Both the position numbers and the translations under genes were made by a program. DNA of 64,000 bases from Morchella semilibera. Taxonomy: Eukaryota > Ascomycota > Pezizomycetes > Pezizales > Morchellaceae. Below are positions 1 to 11,448 of the stretch, piece after piece (positions within the stretch are counted from its first letter, which is position 1; every line of letters starts with the position of its first letter). The DNA is taken from NCBI GenBank assembly GCA_009192285.1, contig WBVU01000003.1, forward strand, positions 2,325,973 through 2,389,972, written 5' to 3'. The notes beneath the pieces were generated by a model that did not search any database, had not been told where the DNA came from, and was given only the letters and a program-made list of their open reading frames with translations.

Positions 1-1019
1 CGTGTCGACCCAAGCAAGGACTTTCGGAGGTACATATTAGCAAACGGTGGCAAGCGATAATTAGAATGCACATTTACATGTCTCGATCGACCCTACTGAG
101 CGTCAGGGGCGCTTTTCTCCTTGTTGCCAACGGTCTGCCACTCCGGACTGAAGGGCTTTTCCATGTAACCAACGATACTGAGCGTCTAAGGGTTTTGGAG
201 AGGGTCTTGGCAGGTGGTAGATACATGGAGGACACTTCCATGTGGCCGGCGATGTTCGTGAGGCTCAATAACACTTGATAGAAGCCGCTAATCATGGGCA
301 GAAAACCCTAGCTTGAATACTTGTATTTGGCTAATATAACCGTAATATGGTTGGATTTCATGGCCCTTCTCTGTTATATGTAATAGATAATATTTACGTG
401 TAAAGTAATTATTTTCTCTGTGGCATGAGTACATCCTAAACATGATATAGGTCGCGGGACCATCTCTCAGCAAAAAATAATTTATCACGACAGCAGAATA
501 ATTAACATTACCCAGCTAGGGTATTTCTCAGGTTCGCACAACAAGCATCAACACTCACTATGGTATCCCAGACTGATATTGAGTAGGTGACATTATTTTA
601 TTTATTTTATATACGCAGTAGTCGAGGGGTTTAGGCAAGGAGAGTGGGGAGAGGGTTGTTTGTCAGATATTGATTGCAATACCCACTGTTAAATCTTTCG
701 AGTGATATTTGATGATGACTCTTTCTTAAAAAAAAAAAAAGCTGCGTGCGATCCCGTTATTGTGCAGAAACACTCGCGGTCCACAAAAACATTGGGCTCG
801 TCTGTAGAAAATGTCCAGTATAAAAACAATTCCGGAGTGCCATTGATACAGGAAACACTTCAAAACTAAAGAGCGGGATCAATAATGCAGTTATCACTCT
901 GAGCTCAGTGCGTGATGAATGGTCTTCACAAGTGATCACTCGGCCAGTTATCAACCATTTCACCCATGAAATACATAAATTGCCAACTATCCGCGGCCAA
1001 GTAGTAAGTTCTAACACCC
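1..1019. other. Intergenic, no gene seen
   Basis: Only short overlapping open frames with no recognisable domain are present. The stretch is AT-rich and holds an A-run near 728-740. The last ~100 bases are probably the 3' UTR of the glutamyl-tRNA synthetase gene on the minus strand. Confidence 0.6.
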
Positions 1020-3357
1020 TTACTTCTTCTCTGTCTTGCCCGTTGGGATGCAGAAGAACACCGCCTTCTTCCCCTCACTTGCAGCCTCATCACATCTGTA
1101 GTATCCCTTTCTTTCAAACTGAATAATATCATCCACCTTGATATCGGCGACGTTACAATCAGCAATCGCATCCTCCCTAAACTCAGTCTTGGGATTAATG
1201 AAGTTCTTCAGTTCATCTTCCTCCTCCAACTTCTCCTTGGTGATAAGATAATCAAAGTCAACTAGCTCAACCTCGACCGTCTTCTGCGCTGTGGCCAACC
1301 ATGTGACCTTCTTCTCGGTCTTCCTGAAGTCACCTTCAAGGTGGAGGGTAAGTTCAAGCTCTGTCACATCCCCGGCAGCATCAGGGCGGGTGATCTTGGT
1401 GACAAATGCGTTACCCCAATCCATGAGTGTGATCTCCTCGCCCTCCTTGAAAGAGCGCGCATCCTCCTGATCGAGAAGAATCTCATCTCCAAAAGTTACC
1501 TTCTTGAGACCAACCTCGGCGTTCTTCTTGTGCTTGGGCTTTTCCTCAACAACGGGGGTTGAGGGACCACCGGTGATCTTTGCCTTTATAGCGCCAGTCT
1601 TCAAGACAGCGGTGTGACGGGGAGAGACGGGGTCGATAACCTTCTTATTACCGGCCCAGATGATGGTCCAATCAAGGTTGACAACGTTCTTGGATGGTCC
1701 CTGGGCGAGGATGAAACTGCGGAGGGCTTCAATTGTCATACCGCGACGACGAATACCCCGGACAGTGGGGAAACGTGGGTCATCCCAGCCCCGGACGAGG
1801 CCCTGCTCGACAAACCATGTGAGCTTACGTTTTGAGAGAAGAGTTCGGATGAAGTTGAGTCTAGCAAAGTCCCAGACATGGACCTTGCGGAGGCCAAGTG
1901 CCTCGATCATCCAATAGTACTGTGGGTTACGGTCACGGTACTCAATCGTCCTGAGAGCGTGGGTAACACCCTCAAAAGAGTCAACGATGGGGCAGGCAAA
2001 GTCATAGGTAGGGTAAACTTTGTATTTGTCGCCGGTGCGGTGGTGAATACTCGGGTTGCAGCGGTAGATTACAGGGTCACGCATGGCCTTGTTTGGGTCG
2101 TCAACGCTAATTTTGGCACGGAGGCATGTCTTGACTCCTTGTTCTGTTGCATTCTTCATCTCCTCAAAAGCAGCCAAGTTCTCCTCGACGCTGCGGTCTC
2201 GGTTCTTGGAAGCGATGCCCTCCATTCTCTCGTGGCGCATTTGCTCCTGTGTGGTGTCGTCGCAGTAGGCTTTGCCAAGTTTAATCATCTTGATAGCTTC
2301 CTCATAGAGACGGTCAAAGTGATCGGAGGTATAAGTAATTTTATCACCCTTAATTCCGAGAAGGGCAAGATCCTCAAGAATAGAATCTTGGAACTCTTGC
2401 TTTTCCTTGGTGGGGTTGGTATCGTCGAAACGGATGATCAGTTTTCCACCATAGTGCTGCGCAAAGTACTGGTTGAGCATTGCGGCTTTAGCATGACCGA
2501 TGTGGAGGTAACCTCTATGGAATAATGTGATTAGAATGGTGATGTTTGAGGTATCTGATTAGGGGTGGGGATAGTTACGATGGCTCAGGAGGAAATCGAG
2601 TGACCACCCCCTTATCAGTGTCCATAAGACCAATCTCATAGCTCCCCTCCTTACTCTTTGCCTTCTTCTTGGTTGTCAATTCTGCCTTGAATCCTTCAAC
2701 GACTGAATTTACCCTCTCAATGGCACCGATGTACTTGAACCACCGGACCAAGTTGGGAAGGTGATTTTTCTTGATAGCAGAGATAGCCTGGCCGTTTCCG
2801 TTAAGAGCACCCCACACAGAAATATCTGCGATGGTAAGAGTGTATCCCACAAGGAATGTCCGAAGAGTCAGGTGGTTGTTGAGTTCCTCAAGTGCAGCAG
2901 AGGTGGATTTAAAGTCCTTGCTTCCACCGGAAAGACGGGTGAGAGTGAACGCGATCCATTCATCCTCCTGTATAATAGAAATTAATCCTACGTCCGTAGG
3001 ACTTTTACAAAAAAAAAATTCAATACTTACCAAAGAACCCTGGCTCCCGCGGAGGTGTTGCGGGTACGCAGAAATCAGCTTCTTAATAACGGCCTCAGGC
3101 CCATAGGCGACATCATCGCCCTCAAGCTGAACACCGATTGAAGAATCAGGGTTCGCTTTGTCAAGGAGTTCAACTTCCTTAGTGATAACTGCGACGGGCT
3201 GAACAGGGTCAGATCCATTAATAATGCTGCTCGCAATGAGCGCGGGGTAGATGTGTGCTAGTTGAGCCTGAAAATACCGTTAGTAACAGAGTTTGATATG
3301 CAGTCTTATCGTCTCTTTACAAACTTTTTGGGCGATTAGCAAATTGAACGACGACAT
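1020..3357 (-). CDS. GUS1: Cytosolic glutamyl-tRNA synthetase
   Basis: Charges tRNA-Glu with glutamate in the cytosol (class Ic aminoacyl-tRNA synthetase). I read four exons: 3357-3325, 3267-3031, 2967-2579 and 2514-1020. All junctions are GT-AG and all phases agree, giving 717 residues, close to the yeast enzyme. Residues ~1-200 form a GST-like N-terminal domain, which in yeast binds the cofactor Arc1. The ATP-binding HIGH signature (GYLHIGH, residues ~221-227) is rebuilt exactly across the 2578-2515 intron. The KMSKS-like loop is LLSKRKL at ~445-451, the eukaryotic GluRS form. The C-terminal beta-barrel anticodon-binding part follows and ends in a lysine-rich tail. The start is the first ATG of a short 11-codon exon. 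It shares a 172-bp divergent promoter with the gene starting at 3530. Family assignment is secure; the Arc1 interaction is inferred from family knowledge. Confidence 0.95.
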
Positions 3358-3420
3358 TTTGAAAGCGAGAAGTTGGTTGGGTATGACTCTCTTATTTTTG
3401 GTTTGGTGGGGGAGGGGCAA

Positions 3421-3441
3421 CTAACCCATCGGGTTAGGGTT
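3421..3441. promoter_or_regulatory. Telo-box-like palindrome in divergent promoter
   Basis: Inside the 172-bp gap between the two divergent start codons lies the inverted repeat CTAACCC-ATC-GGGTTAG, followed by GGTT. Fungal Tbf1/Rap1-type factors bind TTAGGG-like sites in promoters. Binding here is inference from the motif only. Confidence 0.4.
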
Positions 3442-3529
3442 GTGATCACATCCGGGTAACTAGCTAGTACGACAAGTAAGAGCGTTCCTAAAGTAGTGAA
3501 AGCTTCGCGCGTCTTCCCAAACCATAAAA

Positions 3530-4054
3530 ATGTCAGCTCTTGAGGGACTCCCATCATTTTCAAAGGATGCCTTCTCAAATACAAGACCGGAATTCGTATA
3601 TAAAGAAGTCCGCCGCATCAGAAGTCTAAAGGATCCTAAACCGGACGCAATAACTACCAGGGACTACCAAGTTACACTAGTCAGACACCGCCCGTTGCCG
3701 GAGGTGAAGAGCATCCTACTCATCAATGGAGTTGATCCGAAATGCAAAAACGGTGACTAAACTCTGCCTCTTCTTCTCTATTCCTATTTGGATTCTAATT
3801 TATCTTATACAGTTCTGAAATTCAAATCAACGGACTTTGCACTCCCGTTCCTCTACAGTGGCTCGACTGCGCATTCTCTAAAGTCTCAAACCCGGTCTCA
3901 AGAGCCCCCACATATAGAACCTGGACCTTCAAGCGAACGTAAACGTCCTGTTGAACCACGAGTAAACGTGGAGGTTGCAGTACAGGCAGAGAGGAAGAGA
4001 CCTAAGCGGGAATCAGAAAGGCGCGCTGAAGCTGCAGCAAGACAGAGGGAATGA
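3530..4054 (+). CDS. Small basic-tailed protein of unknown function
   Basis: Two exons, 3530-3752 and 3813-4054, are joined across a 60-nt GT-AG intron with a CTAAT branch motif at about 3795. They give 154 residues with matching phase. The first ~100 residues look like a compact globular domain (RPEFVYKEVRRIRSLKDPKP, then LLINGVDPK). The last ~45 residues are highly charged, with repeated ERKRP and ending RRAEAAARQRE, probably a nuclear-type basic tail or a helix. I do not recognise the family. It is transcribed divergently from the glutamyl-tRNA synthetase gene. The intron call restores an uninterrupted frame and is the main support that the gene is real. Confidence 0.6.
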
Positions 4055-4959
4055 TTGAATCAGTATAGTTAGTCCGACCACAATAGCCACCCGTTACCAT
4101 CAGGGTCAAGTTAACTGAGTGAATCAGGAGTATGTAATAATACATAGTATCAGTGTCCACTGGGTACTTCCAGCTCCTACCCAGGAATTAATTCCAAGCA
4201 GGCATGTAATCAATTATTTTTTTGAGGCACTCTTGGCAATGCCTAACCTTTCTTTGGTGTTGCGAAGCTCCCCTGGCTTATAAGCTCAGTATCGCGCAAG
4301 CTCCCGGAAGCTATAAAAACACTAGTATGGTTTTGACCGTATTACCATATCTCCCTTGACGCACTTCCTGCACTCCCCCACAAGCGCAACAATATTAGAA
4401 TCTTGCAATAGCACACAAGCCTTTGATAAGATCAATGTGGAGACTCTCGTTCGGTGAATTTATTCATTATTAGGCATGTGTGCACTTTGTGCATCATTGT
4501 CTAGGTTAACAGTAGCAGAATGTTCATCCAAGCAATAAGCCCAACACCCGTAAATGCGAGCCAGTCGTGCTTTTTATAGGAAGAGGATTTGATATCCCAC
4601 CTAATATAGACAAGCACACCCATTGTCCCTGGAGGGAGGGTGTGATGTATATGCTGAAGGTGGTTTGGGAAAGACGTCATTTGGGAGAAGCGGACCGATA
4701 GAATAGTGGAAAAACCTGCTCCAGTGTCGAGATATGTAGCACAGCTACTTTTTCAAGACTGCAGAGTGATATATTTGTTGTATATCAAACTATGTCGCTA
4801 CATATATTTTCCACCCCTTCTCCAGCACCTGCAACTAGTACCAGAAGCAAACCCATGCTTCTCGGGGATCACATATTCCATGTGGACGAAAGGGAGAAAA
4901 AGGGAGACAGGAAGCCGTTTATTTAATTTTAAAAACCCTATTTTGAAAAAAAAAATTGT
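4055..4959. other. Intergenic between convergent genes
   Basis: The 3' sides of the small gene (+) and uL14 (-) face each other here. One 96-codon open frame near 4706 has no recognisable features and runs into the uL14 3' end, so I do not call it. No repeats stand out. Confidence 0.5.
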
Positions 4960-5717
4960 TTACATGACAACGCCAGAGTTGGATGCAATACGCTAGGTCA
5001 TGTCAGCACGGATTCCAAACACGCATAAGTGAAGAAGTGGGCACTTACAGGCCACAGATCAGCAGCCTCCTTTCCGACGGGCCCGGTAATGGCTGATCCC
5101 TTCATCTCACCCTTGGGGTTGACAATCTGTTCGCGAAATACCACAATCAGCCTTTCTCTCTCTCTCTCCCACAGCCAATTTTCCCATCCAACAGATTCCA
5201 AGCTCTCAATTCCCCGAACCTTCTTCCCGCCTAGATAGACCAGAGATACGTACCACACCAGCGTTGTCCTCGAAGTAGAGGTAGATTCCGTCGGATCTCC
5301 TCCATGGCTTGCTCTGCCTGACGACAACGGCGGGCATGACCTTCTTCCTCAGCTCGGGCTTTCCCTTCTTGACAGTGGCCATGACCATGTCACCGACACC
5401 AGCAGCAGGTAGACGGTTGAGACGAGCACCAATTCCCTTGACGGAAATGATGTACAAGTTACGGGCGCCGGAGTTGTCGCAGCAGTTCATGACGGCTCCG
5501 CTATTTAATCCATTAGTTCTCCGGGAGAAGCATGGCAGGGGACAATCTGGGAGACGGACACAGGCAGACCGAGGGTCATCTTAAGCTTGTTACCGGCGGC
5601 ACCACCGCGTCTGCAAGACAACCATCAAATCAGCATTTAACTCCTTTCCATCGCCGTTTCGTTCGCCGTTTCGGATTTAAAAATTGGGGTTTCCGTAACG
5701 TACCCACGCTTCGACAT
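4960..5717 (-). CDS. RPL23: 60S ribosomal protein uL14 (L23)
   Basis: Structural protein of the large cytosolic ribosomal subunit, at the face that contacts the small subunit. Five exons: 5717-5704 (14 nt), 5610-5560, 5500-5254, 5126-5049 and 4992-4960. All are in phase and give 140 residues, the usual eukaryotic length. The sequence is near-invariant for the family: start MSKRG, then [34 protein letters not shown], and the end [10 protein letters not shown]. Four introns in 423 coding bases, one after only 14 nt, is dense. The second intron uses donor GTCCGT, a weak GT site, and the frame requires it. A TTAGGG motif lies ~170 bp upstream of the start. Confidence 0.97.
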
Positions 5718-5887
5718 TGTGAGCTGTTTTTGTTGGTGTTAGTACGGGGAAAGGGTTTAGGTATCCGTCGATCGGTAACGTGGAGGGTCGTTATTTTGTC
5801 GTGATGCTGTAGTCGTTAATGTTCGTTTAGGAATTTGCATGGTCTGGCTTGGTTGTGTGGGCAAGGTCTTGGCGGTGGGATGCAAAA

Positions 5888-5897
5888 TTAGGGTTAC
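5888..5897 (-). promoter_or_regulatory. Telo-box motif upstream of uL14
   Basis: ATTAGGGTTA on the plus strand (TAACCCTAAT on the gene strand) lies about 170 bp upstream of the uL14 start codon. TTAGGG-type boxes are known in fungal ribosomal-protein promoters as Tbf1-class sites. Function here is inferred. Confidence 0.35.
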
Positions 5898-8200
5898 ATT
5901 TTTAGCAGTCACAGCTCCCCCACCGCGACAAGGTCAAAGCAGCACCTGTATATCAAATTATTGAAATGAGGCCGTAATTTTGATCTTAGACAACGTCCTG
6001 GATATGCTTGCTGATGGCTACATGCACAGTTTGAAGTAAGGGTTAGGGTTGGTACTCGTGATATCACTCGTTGCCATGAGTGTAACATGATTACCATTTA
6101 GAGATTTAGAGTCTGAGGTAGGTGGGGTTAACCTTACCTCTTTACAAGGTGTGCCAGGGTACCACTGCTCGTCTGTTGAGCTGAGCTCTGTGTGGAATTG
6201 CATTGGATATTTGTGAGTGGCTACTGGCATATTCGCCATCAAGGCCGTTGTAGAATATGAATGTGCCTATGCCTTAGGCGCACAGAAACTCACTCGGCTG
6301 CTAAACGCACCCCTGCCACTTATCAGAACCTGACTTCATCCCCCAGTGACACCACAAGTATTAACTGCGGGCACACATCGAGATATTCCCACAAACTCGC
6401 GGTCTTAGTTCTCTATTTAATAGACTGCCCCCAATCGGAGAAAAGGCACGATAAATATACAAACCAAAGTGGCTTCAAACAAAAGGAGCATCAAATAGAA
6501 CTATCCCAACGCCTTAGGGAATGTGAGATTTTTCATCCCCCTAGGCTCTTTGGAGGTTTATCAAATTGTCTAATTAAATTAGTAGCTCCACTAATTAATA
6601 CGTGCTAGCTAAATATGTGCTGCTATTCAGAACTAGATTCATTATATCGCCTTGTCATCAAAATCGGGCATAAGTTGGTTTTAGGAAAGGTGTAAAGACG
6701 GTAGGGGAGCTTGTCATTCTTTCTCTGTTATTTGGCTACATGTAGCTATCGTTTCACGAAGCGAATTCACTACTTAGATCAAAGCTTATAGCTACATGAA
6801 AGCTTAGACAAAGCTTATATCATGAAGTGGGTTATATTTCTACTTTCTCACGACCATATGGATAAAATCGAACCGATGACTTACGTCTGTGTATTAAAGC
6901 ATCTGGTTATGGTATCGACTTAATAATATCCTGACAACAATGTCAACTCGAATAGGAAGTAGGTCCAGCTGAGTCTTAAGGCAATTCAGTCGAAGCGCTT
7001 CGGAGGAGTGATCAGGATCGTGCTATGCAAACGGATCTACGTACCCCGCCGGAAGAAAGTATATTGGAGGTGAACTTAAGTCCCCCCTATCAACACAGTA
7101 ACAGATTGATTAACTACCTGTAGGCCAAATACTGGCTTGGTACATCCTATTTCAGTAGGAGTAGCCCGCGACTGATGCTGATACACCCAGAAAAGACTTG
7201 GGTCCAAGACCAGCCCATAAAAACCAAACAATTCCATCAATTTCCCCGGATTCGACATTTTTTGCTAAAGTTGTACCTCTATACCTCGGAAGACCGATCC
7301 CATATGGGCAACGTGCCGGTGACCGTGGGTACTTGTGCATACCTGTGGTTTAGTGGAATGGTCAATCACCAAGGATAGGAGAGCGGCAAAGCAAGAGTCC
7401 ATTACTATCTCTCTACATGCAACCAGTCGGCGAGAGTTGTGCCCTTTGCTGTCCAAACTACCAGCAGTCAAGAATTGTGCCCACACTCTTTTGAGCGACA
7501 TTTTCTGCAAATAGTCTCTTGCGCGACAAGCATAGCCTGTCTTTAAAATAAGAAAGTCCATATTCCAAGACGGAGAATCTATAGATAATCGTTAGGCCTA
7601 TAGGGCTACAGATTACTTGTTATAGTTTTCTCATTTTTTTTTTTCTTTTTGTAGTACTATGGTTGATGAATGGGAGAGTTATGAGTGGTCAGCGCCGAGA
7701 TTGTCAACGAACATGCATTCAAAGGTCATAATATACATGTATATTTTGCTTAATAAACTAGTTAACTCTTTTGTATAGACCAATTGCCGTTGTCTAGTAA
7801 TCGGTACTACCATATTTTTAAGGGTGGCCTGGGTCTCCTTTAAAGTCCAAGTGCTATCTATTATCACCATTCATACCGTTGGTATGTACGTAGCTTAGGA
7901 CGTCAGCAAAGGTACTTCATTTTCATAACAAGAAGCCAGTTGGTGCCTGGTTCTACTGTAGCTCGAGGGTTTGTTAGTTGCGAGAACGAAAAATATGACC
8001 CGAAAATAGCATATGGGATTGTATGGAACATGTATGTAAGGCCAGCCTACATCGCCGCCACAGATCTTTCACACCACTTATCCTAATTAGTATGCGCCGG
8101 GCCTGACCAGCAAGTTAAGTATACTACAGACTTTCATAACATCATGCAACTTTTTTCATTTCATATTACCACAACATAAATCTCCTCAACCCTCAATCTA
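5898..8200. other. Gene-poor intergenic region
   Basis: I see no open frame with a recognisable domain or a credible spliced gene in about 2.3 kb. A TTAGGG-type doublet is at 6040-6050, and copies of the palindrome TACATGTA are at 6737 and 7734. Around 6780-6830 there are short repeats of AAGCTTA. Anything more divergent would be missed by eye. Confidence 0.5.
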
Positions 8201-8202
8201 TA

Positions 8203-8405
8203 TGGTGCGGTAAATGTGTCAGGGGTAATTTTACCACCGGTGGTATAGGCGCTGAACCTCAGTCTTTATGCTGCGCTATCATTATTACAAACACTTATGA
8301 AGGTTTCCCACCGGTGAACAATAGGGCTCATATATTAGCACTATATAGCCCCTTTCAGTCGAAATATCTACCACCGGTGGTAAAATGGTTTACTTTGCCG
8401 CTCCA
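8203..8405. mobile_element. 203-bp MITE, Tc1/mariner-like
   Basis: The element is bounded by TA at 8201-8202 and 8406-8407, the target duplication typical of Tc1/mariner elements. Its ends are inverted: TGGTGCGGTAAA on the left against TGGAGCGGCAAA on the right. Just inside each end sits the perfect inverted copy ATTTTACCACCGGTGGTA (8228-8245 and 8369-8386), itself containing the palindrome TACCACCGGTGGTA. A third partial CCACCGGTG lies at about 8311. It has no coding capacity, so it is a non-autonomous element. The family is inferred from the TA duplication only. Confidence 0.7.
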
Positions 8406-8522
8406 TACATGAATCCACACAAACAAAACCACCTGTCCACAAAAAAAAAAAAAGGTCTGCAAGAGCAATTATTCCACCACAATAACTGTTTCTATGCATA
8501 GATAGTAGTTATAATGGTATAA

Positions 8523-8975
8523 CTATTGCGAACCTCCTTGTACTATAGAAAGAGGACATATAACATACATCATCCCCCCTCTGAAGAATATGACGCAATT
8601 TTCCGTGCCCCATGGTCTCCCGGCCCCTTGTACCTTATACTTTCCAATATCGATAGTCTCCTCAAAACACTCACATTCCTGTGGAGTCTTCGTATCGCCC
8701 GAGGAACACGCAACAGTCGAGGCTTGATTCTCCATCTCAATAACGTTACAATGTCCCACGACTAGTAGACCTAGTTGGGTGTGGATGTATTCGGAGCAGA
8801 GAGAATCTGCGGGGGCCCTGGATTTGCCAATAGAGCCGGTGGCGGAGGTTCCCTCGCTGCCGATGTGTTCTTGGGGGTGGGTTCTGGAGATAGCGGAGCT
8901 TGGCATAGGGAGAGCCAGGGCGTCTGGCCATGGGCTCGTGAGGAGGGTGAGGTAGGGTAGGTATTTAAACTTCAT
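8523..8975 (-). CDS. Small secreted cysteine-containing protein
   Basis: A 150-residue intronless frame. The open frame extends upstream to 9179, but I choose the ATG at 8975. It gives a plausible signal peptide (MKFKYLPYLTLLTSPWPDAL, probable cleavage after ALA near residue 22), and an AT-rich TATA-like element (TATATAAATA, plus strand, around 9052-9062) lies ~80 bp upstream. The mature part has about seven cysteines, including an ECEC pair, clustered in the C-terminal half, and no membrane segment. Size, export signal and cysteine content fit the small-secreted-protein class of fungi, which includes effector-like proteins. I recognise no specific family. The MITE at 8203-8405 ends 118 bp beyond its stop codon. 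Confidence 0.5.
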   Translation of the reverse strand: MKFKYLPYLTLLTSPWPDALALPMPSSAISRTHPQEHIGSEGTSATGSIGKSRAPADSLCSEYIHTQLGLLVVGHCNVIEMENQASTVACSSGDTKTPQECECFEETIDIGKYKVQGAGRPWGTENCVIFFRGGMMYVICPLSIVQGGSQ

Positions 8976-9972
8976 TTTACCTTTACCGTTGAATCGTGTA
9001 GCTAAATCTCGTATAGGGCACAGTTGAGTCAAAGGAAATGAGATCGGGATTATATAAATATTGAGGATTTCAAGATCATTACTAAAAGTATATGAAATCA
9101 ATAATTTGCCCCCTCCTCCGGCACGCGGAGGAGGTTTTTGCCCATAACCCTCGGGCTGCATGCATGTATGAGTTATCAACTATCGATCACTCAATCGTGA
9201 GCTCAATACCCATTATGGGCGTCTGATAAAATGTCGTCTGCATATAATAACCTGCAAATCCCTTGACCGGCGAGTGACTATTCATGATGAGTGAACTGTT
9301 GTGAAATGCGCATGTAACCTATAAATTGTGTAGTATCAAGATATTAAAAAAGAAAAGAAGAAAAAAAATATGACATAGCAGGTGATCACACCCTGAGTAA
9401 TTTTTCCTTTGGAAGTACCCGGCATACATGAATGCGAGACAGGGACACCGAGATCTTGTTAAAATAGTGTGGAAATCTGTGGTTGAAACTGCGAAGAAGC
9501 TGAAGCTGAAGAAGAAGTAAGTATGTACATACTCCTGTGCAGCATAAAGAACCAAGTGACGAAGCAGGGATTACTTGTACGGAGCGGCGCTGATCTGCCA
9601 TACAAAATACTCATTTGGTTCTAACCCCCATACCCCGAGTACATACAAGTACGTGTAGGAGTGATACTTACATGTATATACTATACTGTGCAGAATAATA
9701 ATAGCCAGCTTGGATTTGGACCGACCTATAAACGCATATTACGGCGAAGTGCGTGAATCTTGGCCATCCGGGATAGCAAGGTGCGACTGTAGTAGTACTC
9801 TAGATGATTCCACAAGAGAAAAGAAATATGCCAAGTTTTTTTTTTTTTAATTTTGACATGCGCAAACCGGTTCTCCAGATACACGTATGTATGATAGATA
9901 TAGTAGTTTCTCACGACAAAAAAAATATTCTAAGAGAAAGACACACAACCATGACTTTTCCATCCATCAACG
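8976..9972. other. Intergenic, promoter side of secreted-protein gene
   Basis: Contains the TATA-like element near 9052-9062 and a TACATGTA palindrome at 9669-9676. Short open frames on the minus strand at 9319-9601 are low-complexity and lack features. No gene is called. Confidence 0.5.
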
Positions 9973-10221
9973 TTAACCCGCGCGCCTCATCATCGTCCTC
10001 AACACCAATATCGTGCACACACACAACACCACAAACCCCACTGCAACTGTCGCTATCCCCACCATAAACATGTTTTCATCGCGCTGTGTCCCTCCCTCCT
10101 TCGCCCCTACCTCCGTCGCCCCCGCCCCCGCCCCACGGGAGATGAAAATTATCTCGAGCCCTCCGCGTAGTAATAGGAAGAAAATGGTCCAGAGCGCGCA
10201 GAGAGCAAAAGGATGTACCAT
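9973..10221 (-). CDS. Possible small two-pass membrane protein
   Basis: The frame is open from 10383, but the N-terminal part is histidine/threonine-rich repeat-derived sequence. From the ATG at 10221 it gives 82 residues. Two hydrophobic segments are visible: residues ~4-28 (FALCALWTIFFLLL and on) and ~50-75 (MFMVGIATVAVGFVVL and on). They are separated by a Gly/Ala/Glu-rich polar stretch, and the protein ends TMMRRAG. This pattern suggests a small membrane protein, or one with a signal anchor plus one helix. I do not recognise it. The call rests only on the open frame and the hydrophobicity pattern, and the start is uncertain. Confidence 0.35.
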   Translation of the reverse strand: MVHPFALCALWTIFFLLLRGGLEIIFISRGAGAGATEVGAKEGGTQRDENMFMVGIATVAVGFVVLCVCTILVLRTMMRRAG

Positions 10222-11448
10222 AGTCGGGATATGTATACTAGTAGTAGTATGTAAGTAGTTGAGATAGACTTTCGAATATTTCGAACCCCTGTGGGCGCTG
10301 GATAGGTAATGTGGGGGGTGAAGTGAGGGTGGGGTGTGGTCGTGGTCGTCGTGTGTGTGTGTGTGTGCAATTGTGGTTGGCACGTTTGTTTGGTGGTTTT
10401 AGACAGACGAGTTAGAGATTGATGCGAGTGATGATCAGTGATTGGTGAACTACATGTGAAAGATTGGCACACACGTTTCCCTGTAGCATTCACCTACAAG
10501 TACTCCTTGATTGGTGGCAGGATCAATATATGCTGCTTGTACTCGTGGTTATCAAAACCTTGGACAAGTACCAAATTGACATTGATAGGGCCGGGATCCA
10601 AACGGTATAACCTTAATCCCCCGAATCCCAGATACCAGACGCAGGGCGTTCCATCCCGTCCACCGATCACACCCTTTACCTTAGACATATGCATACAATA
10701 CAGGGAACGCAGTTATTGTAGAAGCATGGGAAGGTTGCAAATATTTTACCTACTGAAGGTCTTGCCAATATAATTATAAGTTTGTGGTTGTTGGTTCGAG
10801 TTCGTTGCGATGGGGGCTCCGGGAACTTCCTAGACACGGCTGCACAACCCCCCAAATAACCTTCCCAAATAACCTTCCCAGCCCAGGGAAGGACAGCACT
10901 CTCTTGAATCCTTTATGTCATTCCTAGACCCAATCCCGAATTCCCGGTTCTCCTCTGCAGACCATCTTCCAAACCCCGGGGATGTCTCTACGTTCTGTAC
11001 CCTCCTCCTGTTGCCGCTGCCCTCGTGTTTGGGGTTTCACCTTCACCTTCACATACCACACCCACCTGATCAGGCCATGCATGCATCATATGCCTGGCCA
11101 CATCCCACCCCACATACCACGTCCCCCCCCCCCAAATCCAATGGGCACAGTAGATACCTCTGTCACCTTGGGCTACTTGCATGCAGGCCATGTTATGGTA
11201 GGGAGTATGAAGTCGATCCGGGATATGGGGTTTAGGATTTAGAGTTTGGCTTGGTGTAGAGCTAAGCTATGGGGTCTAGAGATTGCGTTGGGGGCACAGA
11301 AGCTACCAGCTGGGTTTGAGTGGGTGAGTGACAGGACATGATCCAACCCCATAAACAAAAAAACATAAACAAAAACCAGTAGATGCAATAGATTGGTATC
11401 ATCAGTCATAAAATACACATGCAATAAATACTACACTGCAAAAGGGCC
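10222..11448. other. Intergenic
   Basis: About 1.2 kb with GT/CA-rich simple sequence near 10350-10372 and a C-run at 11123-11133. I see no supported gene. The stretch from ~11280 to 11448 is likely 3' UTR of the phosphoesterase gene. Confidence 0.5.

Noticed and set aside
1878-2525. 215-codon plus-strand open frame
   Set aside because: Antisense of the last GluRS exon; no domain features, and the minus-strand protein is unmistakable.
7265-7561. 98-codon minus-strand open frame
   Set aside because: No recognisable domain, signal peptide or coding-like composition.
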